Shown here one piece after another: positions 1 to 4,380 of a stretch of 7,553 nucleotides of DNA. This DNA comes from Burkholderiaceae bacterium (lineage in GTDB: Bacteria; Pseudomonadota; Gammaproteobacteria; Burkholderiales; Burkholderiaceae_F), in NCBI GenBank assembly GCA_013813185.1, contig JACCSD010000209.1:1-7553 (forward strand), given 5' to 3'. The first letter of the stretch is position 1; each line of letters starts with the position of its first letter. The notes under the pieces are model-generated. The model did not search any database, was not told where the DNA came from, and was given only the letters and a program-made list of their open reading frames with translations. The position numbers and the translations under genes were made by a program.

Positions 1-589
1 CCGGCAACGCCGCCGCATCGACTTCGATGAAGACCGCGTTCAGGACGACCTGCACCCGAGCCACCACGCGCGCGTTCGGGTCGAGCGAGCGCGCGCTCGA
101 CAGGAAGGCATCCTGCTGCGCTTGCGCACTCCACTTGGACTGCGCCGTGTCCGCGCCCTTGACCAACGCGCTCGCAGCCGAGTCGGCAGACAGGCGGACG
201 ATGACCCTCGTTGCCCCGGAAGCGTCGAGCAGACTGCGGTCAAGGACACTGCGGGACAGACCGTCCACTGTGACCAGTTGAGCCAGTTTCTGCGACGCAA
301 TTGAGCCAGGCAGGTTGCGCAGCTCAATTCGCTGCGCTCGATCCACCGAGGGCGCAGACCTGACCAACCCACCACCGGCAGCCGCCGTTACCCCGCTTGT
401 CGTTCGATTGATAACGATGCTTGGGGGTGTCGCAACACGATTGGGATTGACTGAAACCGCCGGTCCAGCTGCCGATGTACCTGCCGTCGATTCCTTGCTG
501 ACCGTAGCTTGTGACTCGGCCTGATCCGATCCGCCGCCGCACGCGTTTAGCAGTGCTGCGACCGCGACCAGTATCGCGATGCGCTTCAT
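1..589 (-). CDS. N-terminal part of a probable S8 (subtilisin-like) serine protease lipoprotein; runs off the left edge
   Basis: An open frame of 196 codons starts at ATG 589-587 and continues without a stop to the window edge, so only the N-terminus is visible. GAGGAG lies 8 bases before the ATG, which fixes the start. Residues 1-17 form a lipoprotein signal: a basic start (MKR), a hydrophobic core and the lipobox L14-N-A-C17, followed by GGGS. The +2 residue is Gly, not Asp, so outer-membrane sorting is expected. Residues 18-85 are a Ser/Thr/Ala/Gly-rich linker. Residues about 127-196 resemble an inhibitor I9/subtilisin propeptide: a first strand (TRVIVRLSAD), a Gln/Ala-rich helix, then ARVVARVQVVLNAVFIEV, where the 'LNA' strand is typical of I9 domains. 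In this family the propeptide folds the catalytic domain and is then cleaved off. No catalytic Asp, His or Ser is in the window, so the S8 assignment is inferred from the propeptide. The gene follows an I9-only gene on the same strand after 142 bases. Confidence 0.72.
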   Translation of the reverse strand, partial: MKRIAILVAVAALLNACGGGSDQAESQATVSKESTAGTSAAGPAVSVNPNRVATPPSIVINRTTSGVTAAAGGGLVRSAPSVDRAQRIELRNLPGSIASQKLAQLVTVDGLSRSVLDRSLLDASGATRVIVRLSADSAASALVKGADTAQSKWSAQAQQDAFLSSARSLDPNARVVARVQVVLNAVFIEVDAAALP

Positions 590-625
590 TGGGTGTTCTC
601 CTCGGATTGTCTTATTGGAGTGACA

Positions 626-655
626 AATCTAGGCGACCCGTGACACTGGTGTAAA
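626..655 (-). promoter_or_regulatory. candidate sigma70-type promoter for the S8-like lipoprotein gene
   Basis: On the minus strand TTTACA (655-650, five of six consensus bases) and TAGATT (631-626, four of six) are separated by 18 bases. Transcription would start about 30 bases before the ATG at 589, just ahead of its ribosome binding site. The gap of 142 bases from the upstream gene leaves room for a separate promoter. The match is by eye only and a chance hit is possible. Confidence 0.28.
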
Positions 656-731
656 GAAGTAACCGCGCAATTCGTCTGTCCATCACGCCTTCGCGACTAT
701 CGCCGCGATGCAACGCAATGCCGCGACGCAA

Positions 732-1064
732 TTAACGCACTGGCGACGGAGGGTCGCGCTGGATATCCCGCACCGGAGACACAGAGCGGACACCGGCAAG
801 TTGCTTAACCTCCGGCAATTTGGATTTCGGTATGGAAACAGCGATCGCGTTTCGCACCGTGCTGACCCGCCCGAGTTCGACGGCGCCCAGTGCCTCCAAC
901 TCGGCCATTACCGCCTGCTGCTGCTTCTTGACCGACTCAGGCGTACTAATCCCCGAAGCAACTGGCGGCTCAGTTAACGACACCCAGATATCGATTCTGC
1001 CTCCGCTATGCGCGGTCGCAGTCAGCACCGACACCACAGCACCTATCGCGAGCTTCCGGAACAT
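732..1064 (-). CDS. small secreted protein made of a single inhibitor I9/subtilisin propeptide-like domain
   Basis: With the ATG at 1064 the product has 110 residues. Residues 1-18 make a classical signal peptide (MFRK, then a hydrophobic run ending in an A-T-A cleavage site), so the mature protein should be periplasmic or secreted. The rest reads as one I9-like domain: strand RIDIWVSLTEPP (about 23-34), a Gln/Glu/Ala-rich helix (about 43-60), strand AVELGRV, the characteristic RNAIAVSIPKSKLPEV (71-86) and AGVRSVSPVRD (90-100). Known I9 domains are propeptides that fold and inhibit subtilisins; free-standing ones act as protease inhibitors. The downstream gene encodes a lipoprotein with its own I9-like domain, so this protein could inhibit, chaperone or regulate that protease; this is inference. 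The frame extends up to a GTG at 1142, with other ATGs at 1100 and 1073; none has a clear Shine-Dalgarno. I chose 1064 for the clean signal peptide. A remnant of a protease that lost its catalytic domain is the main alternative. Confidence 0.68.
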   Translation of the reverse strand: MFRKLAIGAVVSVLTATAHSGGRIDIWVSLTEPPVASGISTPESVKKQQQAVMAELEALGAVELGRVSTVRNAIAVSIPKSKLPEVKQLAGVRSVSPVRDIQRDPPSPVR

Positions 1065-1166
1065 GTCACTCATCAAGCAAGTAGCGTACGACTTTCGCAT
1101 AGGTTGACGTTTATTCACACGATCTTCTATTGACCGCGTCACTGGTTTGCGCGAAGCTCGCGCCCT

Positions 1167-1180
1167 CGCTCGATCGAGCG
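1167..1180. promoter_or_regulatory. perfect 14-bp palindrome, candidate operator
   Basis: CGCTCGATCGAGCG is identical to its reverse complement. It sits in the divergent spacer, 103 bases upstream of the I9-like start and 190 bases upstream of the rsgA start. Perfect dyads of this size in divergent spacers are often sites for dimeric repressors or activators. CGATCG-containing words are common in GC-rich genomes, so chance is a real alternative. Confidence 0.3.
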
Positions 1181-1307
1181 CGCTTCATCTGGGAGGCGCC
1201 ATGAGAAAAACTGATCCCGTTCGTTAGTCGGCCGCACGCGCGCTAACTCGGACTTTTCGATTCCTGCGCCGCGCAAGCGGCCGCGACACTCCACGTTGGA
1301 TACGAAA

Positions 1308-1345
1308 CGCGTGCCTTGGCACGCGCCTTTCGCGCGATAACGCGC
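1308..1345 (+). other. two consecutive GC-rich hairpins in the rsgA leader
   Basis: CGCGTGCC (1308-1315) and GGCACGCG (1318-1325) form an 8-bp inverted repeat separated by TT. In RNA this would fold as a 7-bp stem with a CTTG tetraloop. Six bases later GCGCG-ATAA-CGCGC (1332-1345) forms a second hairpin with a 5-bp stem and a four-base loop. Both lie just upstream of the GAGGA ribosome binding site (1354-1358). There is no T-run, so this is not an intrinsic terminator. The first repeat could equally be a protein-binding site. Confidence 0.4.
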
Positions 1346-1369
1346 TCTGTCTCGAGGATTTCGAAACAC

Positions 1370-2449
1370 ATGGACACGACTTTGATGGATCGGCTGCGGC
1401 CGATCGGCTTTACCCCGGCGGTCGCTCAGGCGATGGCCGTGCTCTGCACGCCCGGAGAAACGCCGGGCGCACTCATGCGGTTGATTGAAGCGCATCGCGA
1501 AACCGTGCGCGTCACGGACGGCGTTGACGAACACTCGGCGCGGCCGCTGCCGGGCTTGCTGCGTTCACTCTCCGAAGCCGGCCATGCACTGACCGTCGGC
1601 GATTGGCTGTCGGTTAGACACGATGAGCACGGCACGCCTTGGGTGCACGGTCGAATGCCGCCGTTCACGCAAATCGTGCGGCGCGATTCGTCGGGCGCGC
1701 GGCAATCGCTGGTCACCAACGTCGACACCGCGATGCTGGCCATGGGACTCGACGGCGACTTCAACCTGCGCCGGCTGGAACGCTACCTCGCCATGGTGAA
1801 GCCGGCAGGCATCTGGCCCATCGTGATTTTGACCAAGCGCGATCTGTGCGATGACGTCGACGCGTGGCTCGACGCCCTGCGCGAGCGATTGCCGCACGAC
1901 ATCGCAGTCCACGCGGTCGATACGCGCGCCGCGGTGACTGCGCTTGAGCTTGCGCCATATCTCGGCGTCGGTCAGACCACCGTCGTGCTGGGATCGTCCG
2001 GCGCCGGCAAGTCGACATTGACCAACACGCTGCTCGGGTCGCAAGTGCAGTCCACCGGTGCGGTGCGCGCGGACGATGACCGCGGCCGCCATACGACCAC
2101 TTCGCGCTCGCTGCACCGGTTGCCCGCGGGCGGCTGCGTCATCGATACGCCGGGGTTGCGCGGGCTGCGCCCCGATATCGATGAAGGCGATCTGGCGGCG
2201 ACCTTCGACGACATTCGCGCGCTTGCCGAACACTGCCGCTTCCGCGATTGCCGCCATCAAGGCGAGCCCGGTTGCGCAGTGCGCGCCGGCGTCGCCGCCG
2301 ACCGCCTGACCAACTACCAGAAGCTGCTGCGCGAAATTCGGCGCGAAACGCTGACGCCGCTGCAAAGGCGCGAGCAATTGTCAATGTGGAAGATTCGACA
2401 CCGCGCGGCAGAACAACGAATGAAAATGAAGCGCGGCAAAGACGGGTAA
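1370..2449 (+). CDS. rsgA: ribosome small subunit-dependent GTPase A (RsgA/YjeQ family), probable divergent paralogue
   Basis: The product has 359 residues. RsgA proteins are cytoplasmic GTPases that bind the 30S subunit and release assembly factors late in its maturation. The sequence shows their circularly permuted GTPase order. An OB-fold-like N-terminus includes VGDWLSV (76-82). G4 is TKRD (155-158), then come G1 GSSGAGKST (208-216), the switch I motif GRHTTT (239-244) and G3 DTPG (259-262). A C-terminal zinc-binding site C-X4-C-X-H-X5-C uses C289, C294, H296 and C302, and the tail is basic. G4 has Thr instead of the usual Asn (NKxD), and the first 45 residues are unlike the short lead-in of the housekeeping enzyme. 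I recall both traits from second RsgA copies in proteobacteria, so this may be a paralogue. The ATG at 1370 is preceded by GAGGA 11 bases upstream. An in-frame TTG at 1316 would add 18 residues but lies inside a hairpin and adds no conserved sequence. Another in-frame ATG at 1385 is possible. Confidence 0.9.
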   Translation: MDTTLMDRLRPIGFTPAVAQAMAVLCTPGETPGALMRLIEAHRETVRVTDGVDEHSARPLPGLLRSLSEAGHALTVGDWLSVRHDEHGTPWVHGRMPPFTQIVRRDSSGARQSLVTNVDTAMLAMGLDGDFNLRRLERYLAMVKPAGIWPIVILTKRDLCDDVDAWLDALRERLPHDIAVHAVDTRAAVTALELAPYLGVGQTTVVLGSSGAGKSTLTNTLLGSQVQSTGAVRADDDRGRHTTTSRSLHRLPAGGCVIDTPGLRGLRPDIDEGDLAATFDDIRALAEHCRFRDCRHQGEPGCAVRAGVAADRLTNYQKLLREIRRETLTPLQRREQLSMWKIRHRAAEQRMKMKRGKDG

Positions 2450-2490
2450 CCCGTCGCGAACCGATCGGCGACGGCGGCGGTTCGTCGCCG
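2441..2490 (+). terminator. weak candidate terminator hairpins after rsgA
   Basis: GACGGG (2441-2446) pairs with CCCGTC (2450-2455), placing the rsgA stop codon TAA in a three-base loop. Farther on CGGCGACG (2466-2473) pairs perfectly with CGTCGCCG (2483-2490) around a nine-base loop. Only TTA and then a C-run follow, so a classical U-tract is missing. The hairpins may slow RNA polymerase or protect the 3' end; efficient intrinsic termination is doubtful. Confidence 0.35.
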
Positions 2491-2554
2491 TTATCCCCCG
2501 TTTCGTCCCCGCCTGCCCCGAGAAAATGCAATCTACGCCGGCTTTCCTGCACTT

Positions 2555-2579
2555 CATCGCAAACGCGTGGCTTGCGATG
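2555..2579. promoter_or_regulatory. 8-bp inverted repeat upstream of the 72-residue protein gene
   Basis: CATCGCAA (2555-2562) and TTGCGATG (2572-2579) are perfect inverted repeats with nine bases between them. They lie about 60-80 bases before the ATG at 2638, where an operator or a leader hairpin could sit. A GATAAA at 2606-2611 might serve as a -10 element, with CTGACC (2581-2586) as a poor -35 at a long 19-base spacing. I do not consider the promoter established. Confidence 0.28.
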
Positions 2580-2637
2580 GCTGACCTGCCTACAGTGCGC
2601 CCATCGATAAATTAGCAATCACTTTCAGGAGCAGGCC

Positions 2638-2856
2638 ATGATCACGAAATTCGAGACGACATTATTTTTTGCCATTACGGTCAGTGCGCTGGCACTGGCG
2701 GCCGTAGTGGGTATCCAGGAATTAAGCGCTGGGCCAGCCGTTCAACAGGCAGTCGCGATGCCGACGATTCAAATGGAGAGAATCGAAATCGTCGGCGAGC
2801 GGATCGTTCCGACGGCCAAGCGCAGGGCCCCCGAGCAGGTTGCGCTGGTTCGTTAA
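2638..2856 (+). CDS. small exported or single-span membrane protein of unknown function
   Basis: The 72-residue product starts at an ATG with AGGAG (2627-2631) six bases upstream, a strong ribosome binding site, and ends just before a strong terminator. These flanks make it a real gene despite its size. Residues 8-25 are a hydrophobic stretch after a short N-terminus with one Lys, acting as a signal peptide or membrane anchor. The rest includes MPTIQMERIEIVGERIVP (41-58), followed by a basic segment (KRR, 61-63). I recall similar small proteins from Burkholderiales, with a hydrophobic N-terminus followed by an 'ERVEIVGxR'-like strand, but no function is known to me. The motif also resembles the region following the signal peptide in some TonB-dependent receptors; that is only a resemblance. 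It follows rsgA by 188 bases with inverted repeats between, so it is probably transcribed separately. Confidence 0.75.
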   Translation: MITKFETTLFFAITVSALALAAVVGIQELSAGPAVQQAVAMPTIQMERIEIVGERIVPTAKRRAPEQVALVR

Positions 2857-2872
2857 ACCGGTGTTTCTTGCT

Positions 2873-2917
2873 GCGGCCGGCGGCGGGAGAAACCCTTCCG
2901 CCGGCCGCTTTTATTTT
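2873..2917 (+). terminator. strong rho-independent terminator of the 72-residue protein gene
   Basis: GCGGCCGGCGG (2873-2883) pairs perfectly over 11 bp with CCGCCGGCCGC (2898-2908). GGG and CCC in the loop can extend the pairing. TTTTATTTT (2909-2917) follows immediately. It starts 16 bases after the small gene's stop. The opposing DUF3999 gene ends inside the T-tract (stop codon at 2913-2911). Read on the minus strand the hairpin has no T-run after it, so termination should be directional for the plus strand. Confidence 0.88.
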
Positions 2918-4368
2918 GCGCTTTGCGAATCAGGCTCCGTTTCAGTGCCGGGCACCGGACGCTGGCGAAGCTGCGATGACATGCGCCACGCCATCCATGC
3001 GAGTCCGAGCACGGCCAGCGCCAGCACGCCCCACAGCAGATAGCGCGACCAGCGCGCTTCGCTCGCGATTCGCTGCACGCGTTGTTGCTGCACCGTGACA
3101 GGGTCGCCGCTTAGAGCAATCGTCGCGATCGGTAAACGAGTTCCGGAAGGATCGTCGGCGGCGAGCATCGAACGCGCATCGAGCGCCGGCCCGAACTTCG
3201 CGTCGGCAAGTCCGATCGCCAGTTGATAAGGCCCAGGCGCACGCGCGGCAAACACTGCGAGTATCGGACGCCACTCGGCTTCAATCGTCGGCACCGCTCC
3301 ATCGAGCGGCACTGAGAAATCGAAGCGCAGGCGATCGGTGCGAACCGGAAGCGACAGCGCCGCACCTTCGATTTCGACACCATCGCGCAGCACGCGAAAC
3401 GCCTCGATCGAGCCGATCGGTTGCCACTGCTCCTCGGTGCGGCGCGGCCCGATAGCGTGACGCCGAACGCGCGGTGATGGCGCGGCATCGTGTCTGTACA
3501 CCTGCGCCCGCACGATGCGATTCAGCTCCGGGACGCGCACCAGCACGCGCGTGATGGGCAACGCTTCGGGCACCTCGACGTACAACTGGCGGCGGTCGTC
3601 GGACAGCGTCGCCGCCGGGATTGCGCGTGGCAGCGTGACGCTGGGCGCGACGTGTTCGACGAATTGCGCGCGTTCGAGGTCCGGCGCACTCTGCGAGGTC
3701 CACGCAACTCGCAGAAACGCCGGCGGTCGATTGAGCTCGAAGCGGTTGCGTTCGATGACTTCGCCGAGGCTGCGGCTGCGGGACAACGCCCCGGACGCCA
3801 GTGGACGCCAGAACACGAGGTCATCGCTGCCCAGGACGTTGACCCTGCCTGCGTAATCGGGCGCGCTGGATGCGAACATCAGCACCAGCTGCCCCTTCAA
3901 ATCCTTCAGTGGTCGCGCATCGATCAGGTAGCCGCCGAGCGAGGATGACTCACTGGCGACAGTCGCCGCCGGCGGCAGCGGCCCGATCTCGACGACCGCG
4001 CGCTCGCGGTCCCGCTCGACCCGCATTGCAAACGTCCGCAGCAACGACTCGCGTGCATCGGTCTCCAGCGGCAGGCGCGCCAGGCGCAAATCGACCGCGA
4101 GCGGCATCGGCGCCACCGGTGCTGGCGCCGGAACGAACGCAATCGGCAGCGCCTGATCTGCTGCGTTGAAGATGCGCAGATCGGCAAGATCGCGCGTCTG
4201 CGCCGCTCGATACACCGCCTCCGGCAGCTCGATCACGTGCAACCCATCCCCCGCCGTTGTCAGCGGCAAGCGCACGGCAAAGTCTGCGCTGACCGGCGTT
4301 TGCGCGGCGGCGACCGCTGCGGCCCAACTGCAAACTGCGACCATCGCCTTGATCCACGCGAACCTCAT
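2911..4368 (-). CDS. DUF3999 family protein: periplasmic protein with a C-terminal membrane anchor
   Basis: The product has 485 residues. Residues 1-22 are a cleavable signal peptide (MRFAWIK, hydrophobic core, VAAA before Gln). The mature N-terminus begins ADFAVRLPL (28-36), followed by DLRIFNAADQALPIAF (63-78); this 'DLRVFNA' type of segment is what I recognise as DUF3999. A long region rich in beta strands follows, with GGYLIDARPLK (145-155) and LVRVPELNRI (276-285). One transmembrane helix spans about 443-463, leaving a short polar cytoplasmic tail of about 22 residues. The expected topology is a large periplasmic domain anchored at its C-terminus. The ATG overlaps the DUF2339 stop as ATGA and has AAGGAG six bases upstream, so the two are translationally coupled and probably act together. 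The molecular function of DUF3999 is unknown to me. I see no catalytic motif. Confidence 0.88.
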   Translation of the reverse strand: MRFAWIKAMVAVCSWAAAVAAAQTPVSADFAVRLPLTTAGDGLHVIELPEAVYRAAQTRDLADLRIFNAADQALPIAFVPAPAPVAPMPLAVDLRLARLPLETDARESLLRTFAMRVERDRERAVVEIGPLPPAATVASESSSLGGYLIDARPLKDLKGQLVLMFASSAPDYAGRVNVLGSDDLVFWRPLASGALSRSRSLGEVIERNRFELNRPPAFLRVAWTSQSAPDLERAQFVEHVAPSVTLPRAIPAATLSDDRRQLYVEVPEALPITRVLVRVPELNRIVRAQVYRHDAAPSPRVRRHAIGPRRTEEQWQPIGSIEAFRVLRDGVEIEGAALSLPVRTDRLRFDFSVPLDGAVPTIEAEWRPILAVFAARAPGPYQLAIGLADAKFGPALDARSMLAADDPSGTRLPIATIALSGDPVTVQQQRVQRIASEARWSRYLLWGVLALAVLGLAWMAWRMSSQLRQRPVPGTETEPDSQSAK

Positions 4369-4380
4369 GCTGCGCTCCTT
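4365..4380 (-). promoter_or_regulatory. translational coupling junction between the DUF2339 and DUF3999 genes
   Basis: The bases ATGA (4368-4365) are both the DUF3999 start and the DUF2339 stop (TGA). AAGGAG (4380-4375) lies six bases before the ATG, inside the last codons of the DUF2339 gene. This is a textbook arrangement for termination-reinitiation and fixes the DUF3999 start. Confidence 0.85.

Larger units (their letters stand above)
1065..1369. other. divergent intergenic region between the I9-like gene and rsgA
   Basis: This 305-base stretch separates two divergent genes and must hold promoters for both. I could not identify a convincing promoter for either. It contains a perfect 14-bp palindrome (1167-1180), an eight-codon plus-strand reading frame (1201-1227) preceded by GGGAGG, and two GC-rich hairpins (1308-1325 and 1332-1345) just before the rsgA ribosome binding site. 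A minus-strand open frame over part of this region has no recognisable content and looks like a shadow. Confidence 0.6.

Noticed and set aside
324..542. 72-codon minus-strand frame within the S8-like lipoprotein gene
   Set aside because: It is a +1/-1 frame shadow of the lipoprotein frame, which has the lipobox, ribosome binding site and I9-like domain.
1104..1133. Plus-strand TTGACG...TATTGA as an rsgA promoter
   Set aside because: The -35 matches five of six bases but the -10 only three of six, at 18-base spacing and more than 230 bases before the start codon; too weak to list.
1316..1369. TTG start that would extend RsgA by 18 residues
   Set aside because: The TTG lies at the centre of an inverted repeat, has no good ribosome binding site, and the added residues are not conserved-looking; the ATG at 1370 is preferred.
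1139..1534. 131-codon minus-strand open frame across the divergent spacer and the rsgA start
   Set aside because: Arg-rich, no signal or domain, and it overlaps the rsgA coding start; treated as a shadow.
1565..2377. 270-codon minus-strand open frame inside rsgA
   Set aside because: It is Arg/Gly/Ala-rich, has no domain or membrane pattern and is antisense to a clear GTPase; such frames are common in GC-rich genes.
2139..2618. 159-codon minus-strand open frame across the end of rsgA and the following gap
   Set aside because: Low-complexity Arg/Ser-rich translation without any recognisable feature; no support from the flanks.
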